Of a DNA stretch of 35,404 bases, positions 1-8,619 are shown piece after piece. Every line of letters begins with the position of its first letter. Within the stretch, counting starts at the first letter, position 1. The stretch comes from Bacteroidales bacterium (lineage in GTDB: Bacteria; Bacteroidota; Bacteroidia; Bacteroidales; UBA10428). The notes beneath the pieces were generated by a model that ran no database searches, was not told the origin of the DNA, and worked only from the letters and a program-made list of their open reading frames with translations. Made by a program: the position numbers and the translations under genes. The DNA is taken from contig JAFGQO010000188.1 of assembly GCA_016935615.1 (NCBI GenBank), positions 1 through 35,404 on the forward strand, in the 5' to 3' direction.

Positions 1-2
1 AG

Positions 3-2234
3 GAAGGGAGGGCCGGAATGTCCACAACCAGTGGAGGCAGAAGAGATTTTAATGCAATAAATGCAATTGAACAAACTTATAGTGCCTACAATGAGATGCA
101 TGTTGTCCAATCGGCTGAATTGGTTGAAAAGGCCGTTAGAAACCTGAACTTTAATGTTTCTTATTTTTCCAGGAAAGATTTTATTACCAGGGAATTGTAT
201 AAAAATACTCCCTTTGTAGTGGTATTTGATCCCTCGTATCCGCAACCTGTAGATGTGAAATTTACACTAAAATTCCTGAATAAAAATACATTTGCATTAA
301 AGATCAATGAAAAAAACGTTGAAATATACAGTTTTAAGGATGAAAGGACACTCTATTTAATGGATAAACTTTCATTTGATGTACGGGTCAAAATCGGACA
401 GGATATCAAAACCAATTACTGTAGTTTCAAGATTCTGCTTAACAATGGGTATAGTCAGGAAGAATTGACCAATAAAAAATTCTTCTTTTCTTTCAACTCA
501 ATGCCTGATCTTGTTTATCAATATGGTAATTCTCTCACAGCATCTACAACACATCAGTTTGCATCCGTTCTGGTAATTGACATGAAGTCGAAAAATATAA
601 ATAAGGGGATCGATTTTTTAAATGAATTGATGGATCAATACATGAAAGAAAATCTTGAAAAGAAAAATCATTATGCAAATATTACACTTGAATATATAGA
701 AAGTCAGCTTGGCCAAATTTCCGATACGTTATCCTACACTGCAAAAAGAATGCAGGATTACCAGGCTCGTTATCAGATCATTGATATCCCAACAAAAGCA
801 GGAAGTCTGACGCAACAACTTCAAACCTTAAGAGGACAAAAATCTGATGCAGAAATCAGATACAAGTATTATCAATACATCAATGAATACCTTACCAATA
901 AAAATAAGGACATTACAGATTTGGTTGCTCCCTCGTCGATGGGAATTGAAGAATCGTTATTAAATAACCTGATTCAGGAATTGGCAACACTGAATGCCGA
1001 AAAGAAGAGCCTTATTGATAATAACCAGGAACTCAATCCTTACCTTAATACGATTGAGTCAAGAATTGATAACATCAAGAAAACCATTATTGAAAATGTT
1101 AAATATAGTTTGAACACTTCCCAGTTGGCCATACAGGATCTGAACGAAAGAATAAAAAATATCTCACAAGAAATAAGACAGTTGCCCGCAAATGAACGTG
1201 AATTGGCGGATATCAGGAGACTTTATAATTTGAATGACGCCGTATATACGAACCTTCTTCAGCGTCACGCGGAAGCACAGATCTCCAAAGCTTCCAATCT
1301 GCCCGATAATTCGGTAATTGAAAAAGCCAGAATGATAGGTGATTCCCCTGTTTTTCCAAAAAAGAAAGCAAACCTGGTAGTAGGTTTGTTTCTAGGCTTT
1401 ATAATTCCCATAGGAATTATACTGTACAAAGAGGCTAACCAGGACAGAATTGTTGACGTATCCGAAATTTCTAATTATACCGATTTTTCGATTATTGGTA
1501 CAGTCTTACGGAACGATACCAAAAGCACTCTTGTTATGTCAGAATTCCCTAAATCTGCCATGGCTGAATCCATCAGATCGATTCGTACAAATCTCCAGTA
1601 TTATGGCAGAACCAACAAGAGCCAGGTCATTCTTGTCACCTCTTCCATTGGACAGGAAGGAAAATCAATGGTTTCCGCAAGTCTTGCTTTATCCTATACA
1701 ATGAATGACTATAAAACCCTGCTCATTGGTTTTGATTTGCGCAAACCTATACTAAACGATTACCTTAAGATTAATTCTGCGCTTGGAGTAAGCACTTTTT
1801 TAATTAATGCTGCTACGCTGGATGATATCATAGTGGAAACCCAGCACAAAAATCTTCATTACATTGCTTCAGGTGATCTGCCTCCAAATCCTGCTGAGTT
1901 AATCCACTCTCCCGAAACAAAAGTATTGTTTGACCTGCTACGTGAAATGTATGACTATATTATTGTCGACACGGCTCCCCTGGGTTTGGTGTCTGATACA
2001 TACATGCTTATGAATCATGCAGATATTAACCTGTTCCTTGTTCGACAAAATATCACACCGCGGAGTATATTCAGTCAGATAATGGAAGAAATTGATAATA
2101 AACAAATTAACAATTTAGCTCTTGTTATGAATGATTTCAGTATCCCACGGAAAAGTTATGGCTATAAATATGGTTATTATCAAAAATCAAAAAAGAAAAA
2201 AAGGAAGCAGCACAGAAATTCAGTTTCTGTTTAA
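3..2234 (+). CDS. wzc: Wzc-like polysaccharide co-polymerase / tyrosine autokinase (5' partial)
   Basis: Inner-membrane chain-length regulator and BY-kinase of capsule/exopolysaccharide export. The frame is open to the left edge, and the ATG at 18 falls inside the periplasmic Wzz domain, so the true N-terminus with the first membrane helix lies outside the window. Numbering from that ATG, a long coiled-coil region covers about 210-400, a GNVR-type segment about 394-435, and the second membrane helix about 450-470. The kinase follows: Walker A SSIGQEGKS near 541-550, A' motif IGFDLRKP near 575 with the first Asp replaced by Gly, as is common in Bacteroidota, and Walker B YIIVDTAP near 645. The C-terminus has a tyrosine cluster (YGYKYGYY) followed by a Lys/Arg-rich tail, the usual autophosphorylation site. 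It heads the flippase-polymerase operon. Family assignment is secure; the exact polymer is inference. Confidence 0.93.
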   Translation, partial: EGRAGMSTTSGGRRDFNAINAIEQTYSAYNEMHVVQSAELVEKAVRNLNFNVSYFSRKDFITRELYKNTPFVVVFDPSYPQPVDVKFTLKFLNKNTFALKINEKNVEIYSFKDERTLYLMDKLSFDVRVKIGQDIKTNYCSFKILLNNGYSQEELTNKKFFFSFNSMPDLVYQYGNSLTASTTHQFASVLVIDMKSKNINKGIDFLNELMDQYMKENLEKKNHYANITLEYIESQLGQISDTLSYTAKRMQDYQARYQIIDIPTKAGSLTQQLQTLRGQKSDAEIRYKYYQYINEYLTNKNKDITDLVAPSSMGIEESLLNNLIQELATLNAEKKSLIDNNQELNPYLNTIESRIDNIKKTIIENVKYSLNTSQLAIQDLNERIKNISQEIRQLPANERELADIRRLYNLNDAVYTNLLQRHAEAQISKASNLPDNSVIEKARMIGDSPVFPKKKANLVVGLFLGFIIPIGIILYKEANQDRIVDVSEISNYTDFSIIGTVLRNDTKSTLVMSEFPKSAMAESIRSIRTNLQYYGRTNKSQVILVTSSIGQEGKSMVSASLALSYTMNDYKTLLIGFDLRKPILNDYLKINSALGVSTFLINAATLDDIIVETQHKNLHYIASGDLPPNPAELIHSPETKVLFDLLREMYDYIIVDTAPLGLVSDTYMLMNHADINLFLVRQNITPRSIFSQIMEEIDNKQINNLALVMNDFSIPRKSYGYKYGYYQKSKKKKRKQHRNSVSV

Positions 2235-2258
2235 GGAAGTATTCTCAAACTCACTTCT

Positions 2259-2468
2259 TTGTTAATCAGCAAAATGATCTCCTACAAATCATATGAAAAT
2301 TTCATAGGAATACATTCCATTGCAAATAAATCATTTTTTAGATCAGGTACAGATGTTAGTCAAATTTTAGCAGAGAATATTTCAAACAAAGAATCAGCAG
2401 GCAATTCAACCGGGGCCAGAGGTTATCTAAAAAAATACCGGCAAAACAGGACTTATTCAATAGTATGA
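2259..2468 (+). CDS. Small hypothetical ORF between wzc and the flippase
   Basis: A 69-codon frame from a TTG at 2259, or 64 codons from the ATG at 2274. It fills the 230-bp gap between the kinase and the flippase. Its TGA overlaps the flippase ATG by 4 bp (ATGA), an arrangement often seen in translationally coupled genes. The product is polar, rich in Ser, Asn and Lys, with no membrane segment, signal peptide or motif I recognise, and no clear ribosome binding site precedes either start. It may be a real small operon protein or a chance open frame in leader sequence. Confidence 0.3.
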   Translation: MLISKMISYKSYENFIGIHSIANKSFFRSGTDVSQILAENISNKESAGNSTGARGYLKKYRQNRTYSIV

Positions 2469-4015
2469 AACTTTTTCAAAGAGAAACCTATAAGCGGGGA
2501 ATAGTTTTATCATCTCTTTTTAGTGTATTTGCAAAAGCACTTAACTTCCTTCAGACTATTGCTATAGCATTTTTTTTCGGAACAATCAATAGCCAGGTAG
2601 ATATTTATTTCTATTGTTATGGAATAATCTCCTTATTGTTCACCTCTATTTCCTTGTTAAATTATACAATCATAGTACCGGAAGCATTAAGGCTAAAAGC
2701 GCAGGAAGGGGAAAAACAATCTATGTATTTCCTTAACAAATGGTTGTATATTTATTTGGGAATCGGTTTCATTTTTACTCTGGTTGTGGCTTTTTTCCCC
2801 GTTAATACATATACTCTGATATCTAAGTTTAATACCGAATTGCTTGAAAAAAACACATTAATTATTTACCTGAGTATCCCTTTATTTCTGTTGATGGTAA
2901 TAAATCAGTTTTTCGTATCAATCCTGACCCTTTATAAGTTCTTTACCATGCCGCAACTGGTAAGAATAATAAACAATACCTTTGCACTTACATTCCTGAT
3001 TTTATTTCATAAAATACTCTCTGTAAACAGCATTTTGATCGGTTTGTTGCTAGGATTCTTAATAAACCTTGTAATACTTGTCAGAATGCTGATCAAACAA
3101 TGCAACTGGAGTTTTAAATATCATGCGTACAAATTGCCCATAAGAATCATAAGAGATGGGATTTTATCATTTTTTGGTCATTCCTCCAAGATTTTTTCAA
3201 ATTTCTTTGGCAATTATCTATTGAGTGGATTAGGATTGGGTGTTATTGCAGCCATGAATTTTGGTAACCGGGTTGCCGGTATTGCCAACGAAGTTGTTAC
3301 ACTTCAAACCGGGCCTGTTGTCGGTATTAAACTTGGTGAATTATTTGCTAAGAAAGATTACAATGGCATAAATAAATTATTTATCAGAACAACCAGTTTT
3401 CTTAATTTTGTCCTTATACCCATCAGTACACTATTCTTTATTTTTAGTGATGAGATCATTGCACTATTATTCCAGCGTGGAGCATTTGATTCCGGATCCA
3501 CACTTATGGTTTCATCCTATATGAGACAATTTGGTATCAGCCTGTCGTTGGTCTCAATTAATCTGATGGTCTCTGAAGTTTTTCAAAAAGCACAAAAAAT
3601 GAAACAATATTTCTGGTATCTCATTACGAAAAACAGCTTACTTACATTGTTAATATATTTTGGCGTAAAACGTTTTGGAGGAATAGGTTTTCCGGCAGCA
3701 ATCAATACTTCTGACTTTTTAAATCTGTTCTACTGCTTTATCATCATGAATTTATATTTTCCTTATATTCAATATAAAAAAATCATTTTGAAATTTTTTT
3801 CTCTTTTGGCAATAAATGTTCTGATAGGATATGGTATATATTTGTTTAGTAAATATATTCCGTTTCCAAACGTTTTAGTAAAAGTGATAGCCTGTTGCGG
3901 CTTGTACGGATTGATTCTTCTTATGCTCACTTATTTATTGGATTTAAATAGTGATGTTATTGAAGCTTTGGATAATATAAAAAGAAATTTATTGGTTAAA
4001 CTTGGAATGAAATAA
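2465..4015 (+). CDS. MurJ/MVIN-family lipid-linked oligosaccharide flippase (Wzx role)
   Basis: A 516-residue polytopic membrane protein of the MOP exporter superfamily, predicted to flip undecaprenyl-diphosphate-linked repeat units across the inner membrane. Hydrophobic segments run through nearly the whole length, consistent with 12-14 helices. The segment LLFQRGAFDSG near residue 337 matches the conserved MurJ 'LLFERGAFT' signature, so this is MurJ-like rather than classical Wzx/RfbX. It sits 3 bp before the polymerase gene and after the chain-length regulator, which suggests polysaccharide transport rather than housekeeping lipid II export. The start overlaps the stop of the preceding small ORF. 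The family is confident; the substrate is inferred. Confidence 0.88.
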   Translation: MKLFQRETYKRGIVLSSLFSVFAKALNFLQTIAIAFFFGTINSQVDIYFYCYGIISLLFTSISLLNYTIIVPEALRLKAQEGEKQSMYFLNKWLYIYLGIGFIFTLVVAFFPVNTYTLISKFNTELLEKNTLIIYLSIPLFLLMVINQFFVSILTLYKFFTMPQLVRIINNTFALTFLILFHKILSVNSILIGLLLGFLINLVILVRMLIKQCNWSFKYHAYKLPIRIIRDGILSFFGHSSKIFSNFFGNYLLSGLGLGVIAAMNFGNRVAGIANEVVTLQTGPVVGIKLGELFAKKDYNGINKLFIRTTSFLNFVLIPISTLFFIFSDEIIALLFQRGAFDSGSTLMVSSYMRQFGISLSLVSINLMVSEVFQKAQKMKQYFWYLITKNSLLTLLIYFGVKRFGGIGFPAAINTSDFLNLFYCFIIMNLYFPYIQYKKIILKFFSLLAINVLIGYGIYLFSKYIPFPNVLVKVIACCGLYGLILLMLTYLLDLNSDVIEALDNIKRNLLVKLGMK

Positions 4016-4018
4016 TCA

Positions 4019-5272
4019 ATGCTATCCCAAGAATATACATACAAAAAAAGCATGGTTTATGGCCTGTATCTGGTACCGGCAATAATGATCGGATTTGATG
4101 TATTGCGCAGTTTTTCTTCTAAGGGTATAGGAACTTCGGAAATGTTCCTTTTTCTTCTGTATACAATAGCATTAACTGTTAAGGCTTTTCGAAAAACATT
4201 GAATTTTAATCCGTGGGTTTATTTGTTTTTTGCATATCTGCTTATTTTAAGTCCCTATACATCTCATCACGAACGAACCTATCGTAATCTTTCCTGGTTG
4301 ATTATTAGTATATCTATGCTTCCTCTGGGATATGCATATATCAGAGATATATATCAGTTCCGCAAATTAAATCAAAGCATATTCTGGGTATTAATTCTTT
4401 TTACAGCAAACGCTTTGGTAACTTCAACTCTTGGAATTGGTGAAAATCCTTACGGCGGAGCGTTGAAGATGGGAGCCTTTATATATAGCGTTTTATATTC
4501 CGGATCTATCGGTTTGTTGCTTCTGCCATTATTACTGCCATATATTAAAAAGCCAATTCCAAAAATAATCCTTTATGGAGTATCAGTCCTTGTATTTGTT
4601 TTTCTGGTTTTGTCGATGCGCCGAACAGCTATGGGAATACCTGTAATTGGTTATTTTATTTATTTTTTCTTTACAAGTTATAAAAAACAAATTGCAAGCA
4701 TATTCCTTATTACAGCAACAATTCTGGCTCTTACCTTCCCTTTCTATCAAGAGATTCTGATGGATCAGTTCAGTGCCCGTGAAAATGTTTTTGGAAGCGA
4801 GTATAATGTTGAAGAAGAACTAAGGTGGCTTGAAACCCTGGCTGTGGTTAACGAAAGATGGCTGGATGATATACCATGGTCCAGAACACTTTTAGGATCC
4901 GAATTGTTTAATTCTTCCGAAAGATATGCAGGCGGTGCATTTGGAAGACGTCCTTTACATGTTGATTATAACAAAATATTATGGGGAGCAGGTTTGATCG
5001 GTATGCTTCTCTATTTGGCCATTTACGCCGACATGGTGATAAAATTGATCAGATACAACAAATACCTTCCTGACCGGAGGTATTATAAAGAAATGAAAAA
5101 CATATTTATAACACTTCTTATTGTTAGTTTATTCATTTCGACACAGGGAGGAATGTTTACGGTAACATTCAGGGCAATGATCTTTATTTATTTCGGTGCC
5201 ATCCTGGGTGTTTTCAGCAAATTTTATGAGCGTGGAATTAAGCACCCAAGAATGGAATTCAATCAAAAATAA
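4019..5272 (+). CDS. Wzy-like O-antigen polymerase/ligase family membrane protein
   Basis: A 417-residue integral membrane protein, predicted to polymerise or ligate repeat units on the periplasmic face. About ten hydrophobic segments are visible. A large hydrophilic loop covers about residues 245-325, the usual position of the periplasmic loop in O-antigen polymerases and ligases. The segment SMRRTAMG near residue 200 resembles the conserved basic motif preceding a helix in Wzy/WaaL proteins. It starts 3 bp after the flippase stop, so the two are almost certainly co-transcribed. Wzy-type proteins diverge strongly in sequence, so the role rests on topology and context; polymerase versus ligase cannot be settled here. 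Confidence 0.75.
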   Translation: MLSQEYTYKKSMVYGLYLVPAIMIGFDVLRSFSSKGIGTSEMFLFLLYTIALTVKAFRKTLNFNPWVYLFFAYLLILSPYTSHHERTYRNLSWLIISISMLPLGYAYIRDIYQFRKLNQSIFWVLILFTANALVTSTLGIGENPYGGALKMGAFIYSVLYSGSIGLLLLPLLLPYIKKPIPKIILYGVSVLVFVFLVLSMRRTAMGIPVIGYFIYFFFTSYKKQIASIFLITATILALTFPFYQEILMDQFSARENVFGSEYNVEEELRWLETLAVVNERWLDDIPWSRTLLGSELFNSSERYAGGAFGRRPLHVDYNKILWGAGLIGMLLYLAIYADMVIKLIRYNKYLPDRRYYKEMKNIFITLLIVSLFISTQGGMFTVTFRAMIFIYFGAILGVFSKFYERGIKHPRMEFNQK

Positions 5273-5430
5273 TTTTTGTACAATGAAGGTTTAAAACAGT
5301 AAGGTTCAATAAAAACATAATTTTATATTGTCATAGCAAAAGGATTCGGAAGATAAAAAATAGCCTTTTCAATCAAATACCGTTTGTTTCATTATTTATT
5401 GTTAATTTGAAACTGCGAAAATAAGTCAGT

Positions 5431-7284
5431 ATGTGCGGAATAGCAGGCATAATAAATTTCACTAACAAACCGGTTGAACAAGAAAAAGTTCAATTTATGA
5501 TGAATACCCTTAAACATCGCGGACCGGATGATGAGGGTATTTTTATCAAAGATAATTTTGGCCTGGGTCATGTTCGTTTAAGCATTCTTGACCTCTCATC
5601 GGCCGGTCATCAACCCATGTTCTCAAATGATGGAAGATATGGTATTGTTTTTAACGGTGAGATCTATAATTATATCGAGCTAAAAGAAGAGCTTAAAAGT
5701 AAGTATAGTTTTAAAACAAGAACTGATACTGAAGTGATCCTGGCAGCTTATCAACAATGGGGAGAAGCCTGCCTGGACCGGTTTAACGGAGATTTCGCCT
5801 TTGTAATATATGATAATAAGGAAAAAGAGTTTTTAGGTGTAAGGGACAGGTATGGAATAAAACCTTTCTATTATTACAAAGATCAGGAACAATTCATATT
5901 CGCTTCAGAATTAAAGGCTATTGTTCCTCTTTTAAAGAAAAAAGCCCCCAATGAGAAGCTTATTTTTGAATACCTGATTTACAACAGGACAGATCAATCA
6001 CTGGAAACATTCTTTGATGGAATAGTGAAGCTGGATCATGGGCATTATTTTAAAATTAAGAACAATAAATTTTCTACTCATCAATGGTATAAACTGGCAG
6101 ATAAGATTCATCCATTGGATCTGTCTCCTGAAGAATACAGGGAAGAATTACGGTCTACTTCAAAACTGCGATTACGCAGTGATGTTCCTGTGGGTATCAG
6201 TTTAAGCGGCGGAATAGACTCATCTGCAGTAACCAGTATTCTTTATCATGATTTTGGTCTTCATGAAATTAAGTCGTTCTCAGCTGTTTACGGAAAAGAT
6301 AAATGGGCTGATGAAAGCAATTTCATCGATGAATACAATTCTCAATTAAAGAATATGTTTTTTACCAATATTGATGCAGATACCTTTTTCAATGATTTTC
6401 AAAAATTCCTTATTGCACAAAATGAACCTGTTGCCGCCATCGGTCCTTATGCACAATATAAAGTTATGGAACTTGCTCATGGAAATGTTGTTGTAACACT
6501 TGACGGTCAGGGTGCAGACGAACAATTGGGAGGTTATCATTATTTCTTTGGCGGATATTTTAAAGAATTGCTTCGTACAAAACAATTGTTGCGTTTTCTT
6601 TCTGAAGCATCGTATTACTTAAAAAAACACAAATCTTTCTACGCTTTTAAGTACCTGGCATTTTATCTGCTTCCGGTAAAATATAAAAAGAATATCGGAA
6701 GTAAACTATTTGGAAGTGTAAACAAAGATTTTTACAACCGGTTAAATTCCAGGTCAACAATAGATGAGGATTTATACAACCCGAATACTTTAAATGAATC
6801 GTTATTACAGCATTTCGAACATAAACTGGAACATTTACTGAAATGGGATGACCATAATTCTCTCGCATTTTCCATTGAATCAAGAGTACCATTTCTGGAT
6901 CATAACCTGGTTGAAAAAACCTTATCCACTCCCCCGGAAAGAAAAATATACAAAGCAGAGACAAAACATATTTTGCGGGAATCGGTGAAAGACATTCTTC
7001 CTCACAAAATTTATAAAAGAAGAGATAAGAAAGGATTTACAACCCCCGCGGATGAATGGTTCAACAATGAAAAATTTGTTGCCTATATAGATGATTTATT
7101 GAATTCGGAATCATTCAGGACAAGAGGCTACTTTAACGCAGAGGATTGTAAAAGAAAATTTGAATTGCATAAGAATCTGAAAGCAGATGTGACAAAAGAT
7201 ATCTGGAAATGGATCAACCTCGAATTCTGGTTCCGGACTTATATCGATAATAGTAACATCAAAATCAATGATACCATGCATTAA
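5431..7284 (+). CDS. asnB: Asparagine synthase-type glutamine amidotransferase
   Basis: A 617-residue, two-domain AsnB-family enzyme that transfers ammonia from glutamine to an adenylated carboxylate. The start is fixed by MCGIAG, with Cys2 the class II glutaminase nucleophile after Met removal. Glutaminase residues HRGPDDEG (near 31), FNGEIYN and the GDFAF block follow. The synthetase domain carries the PP-loop SGGIDSS near 258-264 and GQGADEQLGGY near 360. Length and context resemble polysaccharide-locus members such as WbpS, thought to amidate uronic acids, more than the shorter housekeeping AsnB (about 554 residues). It follows the polymerase after a 158-bp gap and lies 37 bp before the next gene. 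Whether it makes asparagine or a uronamide cannot be told from sequence. Confidence 0.9.
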   Translation: MCGIAGIINFTNKPVEQEKVQFMMNTLKHRGPDDEGIFIKDNFGLGHVRLSILDLSSAGHQPMFSNDGRYGIVFNGEIYNYIELKEELKSKYSFKTRTDTEVILAAYQQWGEACLDRFNGDFAFVIYDNKEKEFLGVRDRYGIKPFYYYKDQEQFIFASELKAIVPLLKKKAPNEKLIFEYLIYNRTDQSLETFFDGIVKLDHGHYFKIKNNKFSTHQWYKLADKIHPLDLSPEEYREELRSTSKLRLRSDVPVGISLSGGIDSSAVTSILYHDFGLHEIKSFSAVYGKDKWADESNFIDEYNSQLKNMFFTNIDADTFFNDFQKFLIAQNEPVAAIGPYAQYKVMELAHGNVVVTLDGQGADEQLGGYHYFFGGYFKELLRTKQLLRFLSEASYYLKKHKSFYAFKYLAFYLLPVKYKKNIGSKLFGSVNKDFYNRLNSRSTIDEDLYNPNTLNESLLQHFEHKLEHLLKWDDHNSLAFSIESRVPFLDHNLVEKTLSTPPERKIYKAETKHILRESVKDILPHKIYKRRDKKGFTTPADEWFNNEKFVAYIDDLLNSESFRTRGYFNAEDCKRKFELHKNLKADVTKDIWKWINLEFWFRTYIDNSNIKINDTMH

Positions 7285-7321
7285 CAGAAAGAATCCATAG
7301 ATCAAACTATCAAAGAATATC

Positions 7322-8338
7322 ATGTTAAGGTGTTTAAAATATATTGGTTATGGTATTATATTCTTGCTGGTTTCCCTTTTCTCAGGCATTTTATTTGCTC
7401 CCTCCTTCCTGGCTGTAAATAAACCCGTTAATTCAAGAACATTGGTAATCGAAGGATGGATATCTCCTATAGTACTGGAAGGTTTGGCAGACACCCTGGA
7501 TCCTCTGAATTATGATCATATCATTATCACCGGAGTTCGGAAACCTCCTTATAATAAAGCATTTATCTACAATCAACAAAACCAAACAGATAATGTAAAT
7601 CCTGTAATATTAATCAAGAAAAGTATATTGATCTTGCCAATATCAAATCCTGAAGAAACAATTGATGCTATTTCTATTTATACATCCACTGATAGTATGA
7701 CGGATACTGAACCTCATTGTACGCTTTTTCTTGACAGTTTAATGTTGGGAGGTTGTTTTGTTAATCAGAAAATAACCGAATCTGTTTTTTACGTAAATTC
7801 TCATATTGCTGAAAATGCCAATCTTATTATCTATTATGATAATGATATTTTTACCGGGGAAAAGGACAGAAATATGATAATACATGGTATTTCTGTGAAT
7901 CATAAGTATATACCCTTAAACTCCGGTGGTTTAATAAAAACAAAACAGGAATCCTCTTTTCCACAACATCCGGTATTGCAATCATCTGCATTTTCTGCCC
8001 TGAATTATTTAAAAGAACTTGGGCTGTCTTCAGAAAATATGATTGCTTTGGTAAATGTTAATAACACGCGTAACAGGACACTCGGATCGGTTCAGGAATT
8101 TAAAAACTGGGCCGATGATCATCTTGCGAATAAAAATTTTAACGTGATTTCTTTGGGAATTCATTCAAGACGATCATGGCTGACATACAAAAAAGTAATG
8201 GGATCTTCATTTGAAGTTGGCATTATATCTTCAGCAGATCCTGATTATTATTCTGCCTCGTACTGGAAAAAAAACACAATTAAAGAAGTAGTAAAAGAAT
8301 TTTTCGCATACCTGTATGTAAAAATTTTTATAAAATGA
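7322..8338 (+). CDS. Membrane-anchored YdcF/DUF218-like protein with inserted CBM60-like domain
   Basis: A 338-residue protein with an N-terminal membrane anchor (about 8-30) and the rest probably periplasmic. The first soluble part (LVIEGWISP near 41, then HIIITG near 63) resembles the start of YdcF/ElyC (DUF218) domains. Residues about 125-215 look like a Ca-dependent xylan-binding (CBM60) jelly roll, with the typical stretch YDNDIFTGEKDRNMIIHGI near 171-189. From about 220 the YdcF-like part resumes (LKELGLSSENM, then TLGSVQEFKNW and a C-terminal basic/hydrophobic segment). The carbohydrate-binding module thus seems to sit inside the other fold. It is close behind the amidotransferase and probably shares its transcript. 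The catalytic role is unknown; a saccharide-binding step in capsule assembly is inferred. Confidence 0.6.
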   Translation: MLRCLKYIGYGIIFLLVSLFSGILFAPSFLAVNKPVNSRTLVIEGWISPIVLEGLADTLDPLNYDHIIITGVRKPPYNKAFIYNQQNQTDNVNPVILIKKSILILPISNPEETIDAISIYTSTDSMTDTEPHCTLFLDSLMLGGCFVNQKITESVFYVNSHIAENANLIIYYDNDIFTGEKDRNMIIHGISVNHKYIPLNSGGLIKTKQESSFPQHPVLQSSAFSALNYLKELGLSSENMIALVNVNNTRNRTLGSVQEFKNWADDHLANKNFNVISLGIHSRRSWLTYKKVMGSSFEVGIISSADPDYYSASYWKKNTIKEVVKEFFAYLYVKIFIK

Positions 8339-8619
8339 TTTGCCAAAGTACTTACTTGAGCTGATTTGGCACGCATAACCACACGAATATACCAGATGTG
8401 TTAATAAAGTTGATAAACATAAGGATCAATTTGACAAACAAGTTGTTATAAAAAAAACAGAGATATAATTTTACATTACAAACTCTGTCTGTCTGCCTAA
8501 ATGATTTTTCAACCGTAATATGGAAGCAAGTATTTCACCTTAAATCAATAATCCATTAACAGATATGTTAGATGTAAAATTCAATATTGTAATCCTGTCT
8601 GTTCTAAGTTAGTATCTGA

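Noticed and set aside
18-2234. ATG at 18, preceded by a purine-rich AGGAAGGGAGGG stretch, as the true start of the Wzc-like gene
   Set aside because: The frame is open to the left edge and the first residues after this ATG already lie within the Wzz domain, while the first membrane helix is missing.
8341-8371. TGCCAAA / TTTGGCA inverted repeat right after the YdcF-like gene
   Set aside because: Only 7-bp arms with a 17-nt loop and no T tract, so too weak to call a terminator.
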